This document shows positions 1 to 9,263 of a DNA stretch of 64,000 nt, in pieces. A program made the position numbers and the translations under genes. Every line of letters starts with the position of its first letter. The first letter of the stretch is position 1. The notes under the pieces are model-generated. The model made no database searches. It saw only the letters and a list, made by a program, of their open reading frames with translations, and was not told where the DNA came from. Origin of the DNA: Spirosoma fluviale (GTDB lineage: Bacteria > Bacteroidota > Bacteroidia > Cytophagales > Spirosomataceae); NCBI RefSeq assembly GCF_900230225.1, contig NZ_OCNH01000001.1:2232001-2296000 (forward strand). Direction: 5' to 3'.

Positions 1-1427
1 TTGACCGCCCCCAACCGGAGGTCCAGCCGGAAAATACCGGAGCCCATCGTGCCGATCCAAAGCCGCTGGCGGGCATCTTCCTTGATACTGAACACACGCT
101 GTACGTTGTCACCCCTTTTGTCGACCAGCTTGTTGATGTAGGTACTCTTTCCGGTGCTACGATCAAAGCGGGACAAGCCCGTCAGGTAAGAGCCGAGCCA
201 GAGATTTTGTTGGGAGTCCTCGTGAATCGTCAGAATGTTCGACGGGGTCGTACCGCCTTCCTTATCCGTTGGGTAATGAACACTGGCGTTGCCCGTGGCC
301 GGTAAGGCAAACAGCCCATCGCTGTCGGTGCCTACCCAAACGGTTCCCTGAGCATCCTGCGCCAGGGCCATAACGGCACTCGCCCCAATCGACTTACGAC
401 TCACCGATTTGTAGCCGATGTACCCGAACCGATTGGTGTTGCCCGCCAGGAGCAAAAGGCCTTTCTGGTAAATACCGATCCAGATATTACCGGCCTGATC
501 TTCCAGCATGGTATTTACCTTGGTTCGCGAGAAATCAAAGCTGGTGACGCTGGATTCCAGTTCCAGAATTTTGTTGGACACCGGATCGAAATACTTCAAG
601 CCTTTCCCGCTGGTGGCAACAACGATCTGATTGTTTCGGTTGACGAGCAGATCGGCCACCGGCAGGTCGGTGCGCCCGTTGTACGGAATCGACAAGAAGG
701 TATTCCCCGCCGGGTCGAACCGGTACAGACCACTGCTCATGTTGCCCACAAAAAGCCGTCCATACCGATCCTGACAGATGCTGCTGATGATGTTGTTCTG
801 CGATTTTTTGGATACGAAATACGCGTTCACCGACTGGCCGCTGAATCGATAGAGGCCCTTATCTTCCGTCGATACCCAAAGGTTTTGCTCGTTATCCTCC
901 AGAATCCTGATAATTAATTCGCTGGGTGCATTGGCCAGTACCTTGCGGCCCAGCAGCCGGGTTCCTTTTCGGGTCAGCTTGAAGGTGCCGTGGCCCGACG
1001 TGCCGACCAGTATATCGCCATTTTTTCGCTGGCATATTGTCGACACACTGGCGTTTATCAGCTGACCGTTGGGCAGTTTGAGCGGTACGGTAAGAAAGGC
1101 ATCGGTGGCCGGGTCGTAATACTGGAGTCCTGTCGTAGAGCCGACATACATGCGTCCGCCTTTGTCGGCAAAGAGCACATGGATCTGGTTGTTCAACAGG
1201 CTGGTCGTGTCTTTTTTGTTATGCCGGTAAACGGTGAATTTTATCCCGTCGAATCGGTTCAGTCCGTCTTCAGTGGCTATCCAGATGAAGCCACTCTGGT
1301 CCTGGTGGATGTCCGTGACCAGACTGCCCGACAGGCCTGTCTCGACCGTGAACAGCTTGCCCGACTGGCCTAAAACGACACACGGCCAGCACCACCAAAG
1401 GAGAACTAGTAAACGTTTAAAGAGCAT
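1..1427 (-). CDS. Two-component regulator propeller sensor, N-terminal part (partial)
   Basis: The reading frame starts at an ATG (1425-1427) and runs off the left edge, so only about 475 residues are visible. It opens with a signal peptide (MLFKRLLVLLWWCW...GQ). About ten two-component-propeller repeats follow, each with a core like GFIWIATEDGLNRFD, NIWIGIYQKGLLLL or VWVGTDSDGLFAL. Such repeats form the periplasmic sensor of Bacteroidota hybrid two-component systems, which normally continue into a Y_Y_Y domain, a transmembrane helix, a histidine kinase, a receiver and an AraC output; none of those parts is in the window. It lies downstream of and in the same direction as the xylan locus, behind a terminator, so it is probably its own transcription unit and the local xylan-oligosaccharide regulator (inference). 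It could instead be a plain propeller kinase without the AraC domain. Confidence 0.85.
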   Translation of the reverse strand, partial: MLFKRLLVLLWWCWPCVVLGQSGKLFTVETGLSGSLVTDIHQDQSGFIWIATEDGLNRFDGIKFTVYRHNKKDTTSLLNNQIHVLFADKGGRMYVGSTTGLQYYDPATDAFLTVPLKLPNGQLINASVSTICQRKNGDILVGTSGHGTFKLTRKGTRLLGRKVLANAPSELIIRILEDNEQNLWVSTEDKGLYRFSGQSVNAYFVSKKSQNNIISSICQDRYGRLFVGNMSSGLYRFDPAGNTFLSIPYNGRTDLPVADLLVNRNNQIVVATSGKGLKYFDPVSNKILELESSVTSFDFSRTKVNTMLEDQAGNIWIGIYQKGLLLLAGNTNRFGYIGYKSVSRKSIGASAVMALAQDAQGTVWVGTDSDGLFALPATGNASVHYPTDKEGGTTPSNILTIHEDSQQNLWLGSYLTGLSRFDRSTGKSTYINKLVDKRGDNVQRVFSIKEDARQRLWIGTMGSGIFRLDLRLGAV

Positions 1428-1588
1428 GTATGATACGTTGAGTTTTTACACGGGAGTGGCTTGCATCGGCGTCTGCCGCCCCGAAAGGACGACGCTGATT
1501 ACAGCCACACTGATCATATGCTATTTAGGGGGATTCATACTCTTTCTATAAATCGTACAAGTAAATTTTGACTATCTAAAATGCAGCG

Positions 1589-1625
1589 TTTTCGTCATTC
1601 CACCCTACCGGCAGAATGACGAAAA
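1589..1625. terminator. Hairpin terminator after the xylan operon
   Basis: A perfect 12-bp inverted repeat (TTTTCGTCATTC at 1589-1600 with its complement at 1614-1625) has a 13-nt loop and A/T-rich ends. It lies between the xylanase stop and the sensor gene, and so probably ends the xus-xyn10 transcript. Confidence 0.6.
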
Positions 1626-1661
1626 GCCGTTGATGACCCATTATGTTGTGGGCCGCTGCTC

Positions 1662-3338
1662 TTATTTAAAATCAGCGCTTACATCCCGACCTGCCAGCCC
1701 GTTGGCAAAACCACCGTAAGCCTGTTTTCGGGTATAATCGCGTTTCCAAAGACCGATTGGCTCACCGGCCCGCCACGAGGACCCATCGGGGCTGTCCATC
1801 GGGCTCCACATCGTGATGCCATAGCGTTGTTTGGCCGGTACAAGCTCCATGTATTTTTTGATCGTGTACTCGTACAACTCGGCCTGGGCTTTGTACTGGG
1901 CTGGCGTAGCTGCGGCTGTCTTGATTCCCGTACCAATGCCTATGTCCATTTCCGATATCTTGATCATCTTGCCCGTGGCCGCCAGCAGCCGAAACATCTG
2001 CTCGATATTTTCCCGTTTGGTATCCAGACTCATGTGCATCTGCGTGCCGATGCCGTCTACTTTGGCTCCGTTGGCTTCGATGTACCTAACATAGTCGATC
2101 AGTCCCTGACACTTGTTCAGATCGTATTCCAGGTTATAGTCATTGATAAACAGTACATCGTCTGCATTGCCGGATTGCCGGGCCAGTTTGAAGGCTCGAA
2201 CGCCGTAATCTTTACCCAGGTAATCCTGCCAGAAAAATTCGTCCGTGGCCAGGGAAGCCCGGCCCGCTGCGGTTTTCAGCATACTGGGTTTGGCATCGTC
2301 CATAGGCTCGTTGACCACGTCCCACGCCTTTACATACGGCTTGGTTTGGGTCACCATCTCCGAAATCCATTTGTCCATCGCGCCCCCGATGATCCGCGTT
2401 TTTTCGGCCGCGCTCAGTTGGAGGATAACGGGTTTTTTGTAAAGGGTTGACTTGGGATTCAGCCGAACCTCGTCGAGGTAATACGTACCGGGGGTGGTTC
2501 CCATGTCGTAGCGCAACGCCGAAAGGGTACCCGCCGATTTAATGTCCCACTCCACATACTGCCAGGTCGTGGTCGTAATTACGTCGGGCTGGTACTGCAC
2601 ATCGGCACCGCTACCCACCGTTGAGCAGCGGAATTTGCCGGGCGCATCGGACCGGACAAAGAACGACAGGGTATACTCGCCCACTGGTATTGGCGACGGG
2701 CTGAAGTCGAGGGCAATCTGGGCATCCCAGGGGTTGGCTTTGGACGTATGCGTATAGCGAAGGCTTTTGGTGCCGACCAGCCCCGTGTTGATAATGTCGC
2801 GGGTGCTTGAGCCGCCCCAGGAGTTCCAGCCGGTCTGGTTCTGTTCGAAGGAGCCATTCACATAATTCACACGCTTGTCTGCCGGGTCGAAGTCGACCCC
2901 GGTCAGCAGCAGGCTGTTGAGGTAGGACGCGTTCTGGTTGGCGTGCCAGGCGAGCGTATGCCCATACACGCTAATGCCAGCCGCCTGAGCGGCCTTGAGC
3001 AGGTTGGTCACGTTGGTCAGATCCAGCTTGCCGTCGGCTTTGACAACGGCCCCGTGCTTCATTTCGTAGCCCAGGGTGATGTCGTTGAAATTGCTGTTGA
3101 TCATCCGGTATACCACACCCTTCGCCAGGTAGTCGGATAATCCGACGCCAGCCCCCAGCTTAAAATTGGGATTGTCGCCCGTGTTGAGGTAGGTCTTCAG
3201 GGCGTCATACTTATTGATCGGCTCCAGCGTGGCCACGCTTTCGGGCTTGGCCAGAACAAACTCGCTTTTATCGGTCCGACAGGCTGCCGACAGCGCCGTG
3301 AGGAGCGTCAGCAGGGTTATCGTTTTGAAAGATGTCAT
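1662..3338 (-). CDS. xyn10: Endo-1,4-beta-xylanase, GH10 with inserted carbohydrate-binding module
   Basis: This 558-residue lipoprotein (lipobox ending at Cys20) is predicted to hydrolyse internal beta-1,4-xylosidic bonds at the outer membrane. The GH10 barrel is split. The first half, including GHTLAWH near residue 126, is followed by a beta-rich insert at about 155-300 (NGSFEQNQTGWNSW...YYLDEVRL) that resembles a CBM4/9-type xylan-binding module. The barrel then resumes. The acid/base is Glu344 in WDVVNEP and the nucleophile is Glu463 in IKISEMD. The same insertion is known from Xyn10 enzymes of gut Bacteroidetes xylan loci. It is the last gene of a tight operon, 23 nt after the DUF1735 gene. 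It probably makes xylo-oligosaccharides on the cell surface for the SusCD pairs upstream. Confidence 0.95.
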   Translation of the reverse strand: MTSFKTITLLTLLTALSAACRTDKSEFVLAKPESVATLEPINKYDALKTYLNTGDNPNFKLGAGVGLSDYLAKGVVYRMINSNFNDITLGYEMKHGAVVKADGKLDLTNVTNLLKAAQAAGISVYGHTLAWHANQNASYLNSLLLTGVDFDPADKRVNYVNGSFEQNQTGWNSWGGSSTRDIINTGLVGTKSLRYTHTSKANPWDAQIALDFSPSPIPVGEYTLSFFVRSDAPGKFRCSTVGSGADVQYQPDVITTTTWQYVEWDIKSAGTLSALRYDMGTTPGTYYLDEVRLNPKSTLYKKPVILQLSAAEKTRIIGGAMDKWISEMVTQTKPYVKAWDVVNEPMDDAKPSMLKTAAGRASLATDEFFWQDYLGKDYGVRAFKLARQSGNADDVLFINDYNLEYDLNKCQGLIDYVRYIEANGAKVDGIGTQMHMSLDTKRENIEQMFRLLAATGKMIKISEMDIGIGTGIKTAAATPAQYKAQAELYEYTIKKYMELVPAKQRYGITMWSPMDSPDGSSWRAGEPIGLWKRDYTRKQAYGGFANGLAGRDVSADFK

Positions 3339-3361
3339 CGTTCTAAGTGGTTGAAGGTGGC

Positions 3362-4393
3362 TTACTGATAGACCGGAATAAACGTTTCGGCCACGACGCC
3401 CCGGTTGCGGACAACCAGGGTATCGGTGGTGGTCAGGTGCGCGTCCTTAAAATCAACCTCGTAATTGAGGTGAAGGACATCACGATCCTGATTACCCCAG
3501 CTCTTGAGGTCGCCTTTCTTCACAAACTTCCCGGTTCCTTTCACGGTGTAGTCCGTGGCATCGGTGGTGATGGTGCAGTTGTTGACCTCATCGAAACTCA
3601 GGATGAGCCGGAAAGGCATATCGCGGCCATCGGTGGCTTTGATGGCGTTGGTAAACACGACCTGCTGGAGCGAGCGGGTTGTCAGGTTACAGACTTCGCT
3701 GTTCTCGATGTACGCACCCCGGCGCACCTGCGTCTTGTTGATGGCCGCATTGCCGTCTTTTCCCGTAATAATATCCTTTCCGCGACGCAGATACGTTGCG
3801 TGCCAGGGGTTTACGTATTTTACCGCGTAGAGGATATAATCTTTTGGGGTAATATCCCAGTCGCTGCCTACTGTTCGGCGGGGGGCCGCCAGGGTGGTTT
3901 TACCCCGAAGCAGTGAATCGGCATTCTGAACTTTATTCATGACCACCGGTATCACGTAGGTGTTTCTGATGGCGGCTGGATCGGCGAAGAACGCGTCGGT
4001 CAGCTGGACCTCTACCCCACCCGAAATACTGCCTTTGGGGATGACGATCTGGTTGGCTGCCAGACTGTAGTAGCTGGTCGGCATGGGCAGTACTTTCTGG
4101 CCGTTATTGCCGAATAGTAGTCTGTCGCACAGCGAATTGTCGACAGCGATATCGACGGTAATGTCTGTACTGTTGGTGTAGGCCCCGCCTTTGGTTGCCA
4201 TGATCTTGCACTTGCGCGCATTGTCGAGCGAGGTATCGTAGAGGTCTTCGCCGAGCGTGATCGTACGTACCGGAGACTGATAGGCAAAATAGACCGTGGT
4301 ATATTCGAAGTCCGGGAAAATCCATTCCTCGTTCTTACAGGAACTAAACACCGTCATTCCTGCCAGTAATAAGAGCGTATGTAGCTTCTTCAC
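3362..4393 (-). CDS. xusE: DUF1735/DUF4361 surface lipoprotein (XusE-like)
   Basis: This 343-residue lipoprotein has its lipobox cysteine at residue 19 (VFSSC). The first half (about 25-165, with YTTVYFAYQSPVRTITLG and later NTYVIPVVM) looks like the DUF1735 domain that follows SusD genes. The second half (DWDITPKDYILYAVKYVNPW onward) looks like DUF4361. Proteins of this build sit between SusD and GH10 in xylan loci, where the equivalent is called XusE, and are thought to bind glycan at the cell surface. I see no catalytic signature. Its position, 28 nt after one SusD gene and 23 nt before the xylanase gene, supports that assignment. The function is inferred from synteny. Confidence 0.8.
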   Translation of the reverse strand: MKKLHTLLLLAGMTVFSSCKNEEWIFPDFEYTTVYFAYQSPVRTITLGEDLYDTSLDNARKCKIMATKGGAYTNSTDITVDIAVDNSLCDRLLFGNNGQKVLPMPTSYYSLAANQIVIPKGSISGGVEVQLTDAFFADPAAIRNTYVIPVVMNKVQNADSLLRGKTTLAAPRRTVGSDWDITPKDYILYAVKYVNPWHATYLRRGKDIITGKDGNAAINKTQVRRGAYIENSEVCNLTTRSLQQVVFTNAIKATDGRDMPFRLILSFDEVNNCTITTDATDYTVKGTGKFVKKGDLKSWGNQDRDVLHLNYEVDFKDAHLTTTDTLVVRNRGVVAETFIPVYQ

Positions 4394-4421
4394 CTTCTTG
4401 ATTGATTAGTTGTGGGATACG

Positions 4422-6167
4422 TTACCAGCCTTTGTTTTGAACGAGTGCCTTCCATTTGAGCATTTCGCCGTAGGGAATCGGGCCGTGGTTCATGTGAGCC
4501 GCAAACGCTCTGTTTTCGACCGGGATAACGGCATAGTTTCCGTTCGTGATCTGGATGCCGTTGGCCGTTTCGGTTAGTTTTTCACTCCAGCGACGCAAAT
4601 CCCAGAACCGGAACCCTTCGAAGCAAAGCTCCAGCCGACGTTCATTCCGGATCAGCTGGCGCATCTCGGCCTGGCTCTGCACCGAGGTCAGGTAGGCATC
4701 GTTGTTGGTTGTACCGATGCCCGCCCGTTTGCGAATCGCCCGGATTATGTCGCGCGCCGAGAAACCAAACGTCCCCTGTCCGTCGGGGCCCCAGGCTTCG
4801 TTGGCCGCTTCGGCGTAGATCAGGAAGATTTCCGTGTACCGAATACGGGCCGTGTAATGCCGCTGCTCATTGGCCCCAATGGGGTTCAGGTTCACGTCAG
4901 CCCGAAGCAGTTTTCGCAGGTAATAGCCCGTCCGCGTCGATGTTTCGATCTGATTGACGGCATCGTTACCAGCGCCGGTTTCGGTTCGGATAACGGTGTT
5001 CGACGGCCCCATGGTGCTGCCGTTGGTCACCACATAGCGTTGCAGCCGGGGGTCGCGGTTGGTATAGGGTGCCTGGGCTCGATACTCACTCGCCGAGGCC
5101 GAAATGGGGTATCCGTTGGCCATTGGAAATGCATCGACCAGGTTCTGCGTGGGGTTTACGCGCCCCCGGCCGAAGAGCGAAGGCGGGTAATTGTCTTCTT
5201 CCAGGTTCCGGCTGTTCGACGCGTCGCCCCGCCAGAGAATCTCCGGCGGATTGATACCCGCGCCAAGACTATTGATTTCGGTGCGGTTGTCGTACCAGGT
5301 TCCGCCATTGGCCGCCAGCCGGTCAGGCCCGCCAACGAGTTTCAGCACGTCACCGGCATAGTTGGCGGCATCGGTCCAGGTGGTGGTAGTGCCGGTTTTG
5401 TAAGCCGGGCTTGCCGCCAGCAGGGCTGCCTGCGCCCGGATGGCTTTCGCAATGCGGGCCGTCAGCCGAAGCCGGGAATACTGCCCGAACACACGGGTGT
5501 ATTCTTCCGGGCTAATACCCGCATATTGAGATGGCACCTGACCAGCGGTCGACACGTCTTCGTAATCGAGTGGCAGCAGGGTTTCGGCTTGCTTTATGTC
5601 GCTGTAAAACTGCTGCATACAGGCTTCGAAAGTGGCCCGGGGCTGGTTGAAGTCGGAGTTGGTATCCTGCGGTTTGGTCAGGATCGGAACACCCAGCAAC
5701 TCACCCCCTGCCGACCAGCCACCGTGGGCACGAAGCAGTTGAAACATGTAGAACGCGCGCAGGCCGTAGGCTTCACCCTTGATGCGATCTCTGAACATCT
5801 GGGCGGCTTTTGGGTCAATGGCCCAGGTTACTTTATCGACCTCCGCCAGCATGGTGTTCAGGTACTGAATGGCCGCCATGCTGTTGACCCACTGGTCGGC
5901 GGGGTTGAAGTTGGCCGTCCACTGACCAGTGGCGACTTTCTGGAAGGCGTTGTTCTTGTCATTGCTGACGGCATCGTCGGTCGCCACATCGTTGAACGAC
6001 AGGCCAGGCAGGCGGGTGTACCCATTGAGCAGGAACCCCTGGGCAAAGGTCACCTCTTTATACATGGCCTCCTTGCCCGGAAGGTTTTCAACCTCAGGTT
6101 TCAGCAGATCAGCGCAGCCCGTCAGCGACAGGCTCGTGGCGATCAGGACAGGTAGGAATTTTTTCAT
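4422..6167 (-). CDS. xusD: SusD/RagB-family xylan-binding lipoprotein (second pair)
   Basis: This 581-residue SusD-type lipoprotein has its lipobox at Cys18 (LSLTGC). It carries TPR-like helices in the N-terminal half (RIKGEAYGLRAFYMFQLLRAHGGW) and the family C-terminal signature (YTEIFLIYAEAANEA, then RNERRLELCFEGFRFWDLRRW). SusD proteins cap the SusC barrel and deliver oligosaccharide to it. This gene follows the 966-residue SusC by 26 nt, so the two should form one complex. Substrate assignment to xylan rests on the neighbouring GH10 and the conserved gene order. Large open frames on the opposite strand are shadows of this gene. Confidence 0.93.
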   Translation of the reverse strand: MKKFLPVLIATSLSLTGCADLLKPEVENLPGKEAMYKEVTFAQGFLLNGYTRLPGLSFNDVATDDAVSNDKNNAFQKVATGQWTANFNPADQWVNSMAAIQYLNTMLAEVDKVTWAIDPKAAQMFRDRIKGEAYGLRAFYMFQLLRAHGGWSAGGELLGVPILTKPQDTNSDFNQPRATFEACMQQFYSDIKQAETLLPLDYEDVSTAGQVPSQYAGISPEEYTRVFGQYSRLRLTARIAKAIRAQAALLAASPAYKTGTTTTWTDAANYAGDVLKLVGGPDRLAANGGTWYDNRTEINSLGAGINPPEILWRGDASNSRNLEEDNYPPSLFGRGRVNPTQNLVDAFPMANGYPISASASEYRAQAPYTNRDPRLQRYVVTNGSTMGPSNTVIRTETGAGNDAVNQIETSTRTGYYLRKLLRADVNLNPIGANEQRHYTARIRYTEIFLIYAEAANEAWGPDGQGTFGFSARDIIRAIRKRAGIGTTNNDAYLTSVQSQAEMRQLIRNERRLELCFEGFRFWDLRRWSEKLTETANGIQITNGNYAVIPVENRAFAAHMNHGPIPYGEMLKWKALVQNKGW

Positions 6168-6193
6168 AAGTGTTGGCTAGCCAGTTGAGCTGG

Positions 6194-9094
6194 TTAGAAT
6201 GCTGCGTTTAAGCCCAGGTTGAAAAATCGGGTCTGGGGTGCCCCGCCAATGTTCATTTCCATGATCTGCCGTTCTTTGGCGATGGTCAGCAGGTCGGAGC
6301 CGCTGGCGTAGAGGTTCAGATCCCGAATGAACTTGGCCGGTAGCAACCGGCCCGGAAGCGTGTAGGTCACCTGTACTTTGGCCAGGTTGATCCGGTTGTT
6401 GCGGTAGAGCCAGAAGTCAGACGTGCGAATGTTGTTGTCGTTGTTCAGGCTGGTGAGCCGTGGGTAGGTTGCCGTGGCCGCCGTTTCGGGCGTCCAGCGA
6501 TCCCGAACGGCCGCTGAATACTTATCATCCCCCCGAATCCAGAAATACGAACTGTTCTTCTGCGAATAGGCGCCCTGGTTGCCGGTGGCAATGGCAAAGA
6601 CGGTCAGGTTTTTCCATCGGGCCGTTGCATGCACCCCAAACGAAAACGGCGACCCATTCCAGCCAGCCCGGCCCAGATACACCTCATCGCGGCTGTCGAT
6701 TAGGTTATCGCCGTTCTGATCTATGTACTTGATATCGCCGGGTTTGACCTGACCAAACGATTGCGTTGCATTAGCGGCAATGTCATTCTGGTCGACAAAG
6801 AGACCGTTGCTTTGCAGGCCGAAAATGGCATCCAGTGGCTTACCCACGCGGTTCTGGTAGGCATTTTCATAATTCTCCGCACGTTTGGTGGCTTTCGAAC
6901 TGTAGACAGTTCCTGCCATCCCGACCGTCCAGGCAACCTGTCCGAGCTGCTTGTTCAGGCTTAGGTTGAAGTCGAGACCGGTGCGTTGGTCGTTGTTGTA
7001 GTTCACGTAGGGGATAAACGAACTCTGCGGAAAGCCCGTCACGAAGTAGTTGGGGTAGATGGTAGCGGCCTGCGTTACGATCCCGTTCATCCGGCTGATG
7101 AAGAAATTGGCATTCAGCGAAATAAGCTGCTGAAAGAACGACCCGTCGACCCCGACGCTGATCTCTTTACGCTGGGCGAAGAAAAGATCGTTGTTCTCAC
7201 CACGGCGCGAATCGGTCGTCCGTGTCAGGGTGCCATCGCGCCAACTGTACCAGGTTCCGTCGGCGTGCGTAAAGATGCCTTTGTAGAGATAGTAGCCCGG
7301 AATGTCGAGATCGGTATGCAGAATACCGGCTGATGCCGTTAGTTTCAGGTTGCTGACAATGGACGAACCTGCCAGAAAGGGCTCTTCGCTGATGCGCCAG
7401 CCTGCCGACAGCGTGGGCGAGAATGCCTGCCGGTTGCCCGGAGCGAGTTTGGCCGAATGTAGAACCGCCCCGCTAAAATCCAGGTAATATTTCTGCCGGT
7501 AATTGTAGCCCAGTTGCAGCCCAAGGTTCACATGACTTTGGGTGGCGTGGTAGGCGCTGGTTTCGGAACGCTGGTGACCGGTGCCCACCAGTATGGCGCT
7601 GATGTTGTGCACATCGTTGATTTTGGTCAGGTAATTGAACTGACCCGAGAAGAAGAGCGTCTGCTGCCGCCAGCTATTGCTCACATTCTGCGCCCCGTTT
7701 TTCCGGTCTTCGCCAAACTTCTGCATGCTGCTGATCAGGTCATCGCCCGCGTAGTTGTTCCAGGTCGGGGCATAGATCGCGTACTGGTTATTGAACGCCA
7801 GATTATAAGATGTGGAATAATCGACACCAATGCGGCTGGCAAATGACAAACCGGGCAGCGCCTTGCGCAGGTCTACGTTGATCACGTTGGTGAACTGAAA
7901 CTGCCGCGTGGTACCCTTGTTATACCCGGCCGCATACATGTCGGCAAAGGGGTTCGTCAGGTGCTGCTGCGTACCACCCAGCAGGTATTTACCGTCGATG
8001 AGGTAGTTACTGTTCTGAATCTGCAACTGCGATGGCTGGTCGCTTTCCTCGATCATGCTGACCGGAATCAGGGGTGAGAAGCGGTAGGGCCGTAACGTAG
8101 CGGCATTGGTCCAGTAGTTGCCGTGCGCAAAGCGGTTGTTGCCGAAAATAGCCGATGCATCAATCGAGGTCGTGATGTTATCGTTGAGCCGTACGTCGAT
8201 GTTTCCGCGAACGTTCAGGCGGGTGTTGTTATCGTTTTGCGCTTCGCCAATTTTGAGCAACGAGTTTGAATGAGTAAACCCGATGTTGGTGTAAAACCGG
8301 GCCCGGGAGTTGCCGCCGGATATTTCGGTGATGGCATCCGTCCGGTTGTAGGCTTTCCGGAGGTACTCGGGCGAGTAATAATTAACGTCCGGGTACCGAT
8401 ATGGATTAGTACCGGCATAGTGGTTCCAGATGGTTTCCTGGTTATACAGAGGAGTCAGACCGTCGTTCTGTCGGGCTTCGTTGTACAGCGTCATGTACTC
8501 GGCAGAGCCCAGATAATTTGGGTAGCCTTTGGGTACGTGCAAGCCCGTATTGACCCGGACGTTGATCCGTTTTTCATTGGCGACGCCCCGTTTGGTGGTA
8601 ATCTGGATAACCCCCTTGGCTGCCCGGCTGCCGTAAAGTGCCAGCGCTGCCACCCCTTTCAATACGGTGATCTGCTCAATTTCTGTCGGGTGAATATCCG
8701 TAGTGGCGCTGCGGGGTACCCCGTCGATCAGGACCAGGTACTCACCCATGCCCCAGATGTTGTTGCCGTTGAATCCGCCAACAAACGCACTCAGGTTGTC
8801 CAGTGCGCCGGTGGTGTAGTTCTTTTGCAACAGGGCGGGCAGATTGATCGCCGACACCCCACCCGGTAGGTCTTTTCTGGACACCGTTCGAAAGGCCACA
8901 TTGACCAGGCTGGCCCTATCCTCGATCCCGGCCGGAACGATCTCCTGCCTGTTCGTATCGGCTGCGGCTACGGAGGGCTGATTGCTCTCGGCCGATGACC
9001 TGGCTTCGACATTCGGGTTGGTCTGTGCCATTGCCCCCAGCGTGGACAGGGTCAGAAGGGCACATATTTTAGTAGTAAAAACTATATGTTTCAT
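6194..9094 (-). CDS. xusC: SusC/RagA-family TonB-dependent transporter lacking the N-terminal regulatory-like domain
   Basis: This 966-residue outer-membrane receptor has a signal peptide (MKHIVFTTKICALLTLSTLGAMAQ), a plug domain with LVLIDGVPR, EIEQITVLKG and ALYGSRAAKGVIQITTKRG (about 115-195), and a long beta-barrel ending in Phe (FFNLGLNAAF). It lacks the carboxypeptidase-regulatory-like beta-sandwich seen in the other two SusCs of the window; only a short polar stretch precedes the plug. It is preceded by a 169-bp gap, the only large break inside the operon. It probably imports xylo-oligosaccharides with the SusD downstream. The shorter N-terminus may mean a different TonB interaction or simply a second receptor subtype. 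Confidence 0.93.
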   Translation of the reverse strand: MKHIVFTTKICALLTLSTLGAMAQTNPNVEARSSAESNQPSVAAADTNRQEIVPAGIEDRASLVNVAFRTVSRKDLPGGVSAINLPALLQKNYTTGALDNLSAFVGGFNGNNIWGMGEYLVLIDGVPRSATTDIHPTEIEQITVLKGVAALALYGSRAAKGVIQITTKRGVANEKRINVRVNTGLHVPKGYPNYLGSAEYMTLYNEARQNDGLTPLYNQETIWNHYAGTNPYRYPDVNYYSPEYLRKAYNRTDAITEISGGNSRARFYTNIGFTHSNSLLKIGEAQNDNNTRLNVRGNIDVRLNDNITTSIDASAIFGNNRFAHGNYWTNAATLRPYRFSPLIPVSMIEESDQPSQLQIQNSNYLIDGKYLLGGTQQHLTNPFADMYAAGYNKGTTRQFQFTNVINVDLRKALPGLSFASRIGVDYSTSYNLAFNNQYAIYAPTWNNYAGDDLISSMQKFGEDRKNGAQNVSNSWRQQTLFFSGQFNYLTKINDVHNISAILVGTGHQRSETSAYHATQSHVNLGLQLGYNYRQKYYLDFSGAVLHSAKLAPGNRQAFSPTLSAGWRISEEPFLAGSSIVSNLKLTASAGILHTDLDIPGYYLYKGIFTHADGTWYSWRDGTLTRTTDSRRGENNDLFFAQRKEISVGVDGSFFQQLISLNANFFISRMNGIVTQAATIYPNYFVTGFPQSSFIPYVNYNNDQRTGLDFNLSLNKQLGQVAWTVGMAGTVYSSKATKRAENYENAYQNRVGKPLDAIFGLQSNGLFVDQNDIAANATQSFGQVKPGDIKYIDQNGDNLIDSRDEVYLGRAGWNGSPFSFGVHATARWKNLTVFAIATGNQGAYSQKNSSYFWIRGDDKYSAAVRDRWTPETAATATYPRLTSLNNDNNIRTSDFWLYRNNRINLAKVQVTYTLPGRLLPAKFIRDLNLYASGSDLLTIAKERQIMEMNIGGAPQTRFFNLGLNAAF

Positions 9095-9263
9095 GATTCT
9101 GATTTGATAACCAGACCGAAATCACCTGCTGTTGGGGCCGCCATGCGTGCTTGCAGACATGGCAGGGCCCGGGGTGCTACCGTTTGGGGAGCACGCAGAA
9201 GACATTTGGCGGTTAGGCTCGGCTTAGAAAAGTTTTCGACAATCAGGCGGTCAAGCCCTCGGT

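Noticed and set aside
4857..6155. Long open frame (432 codons) on the plus strand
   Set aside because: It lies wholly antisense to a clear SusD gene, has no family resemblance, and arises from the codon bias of the real gene.
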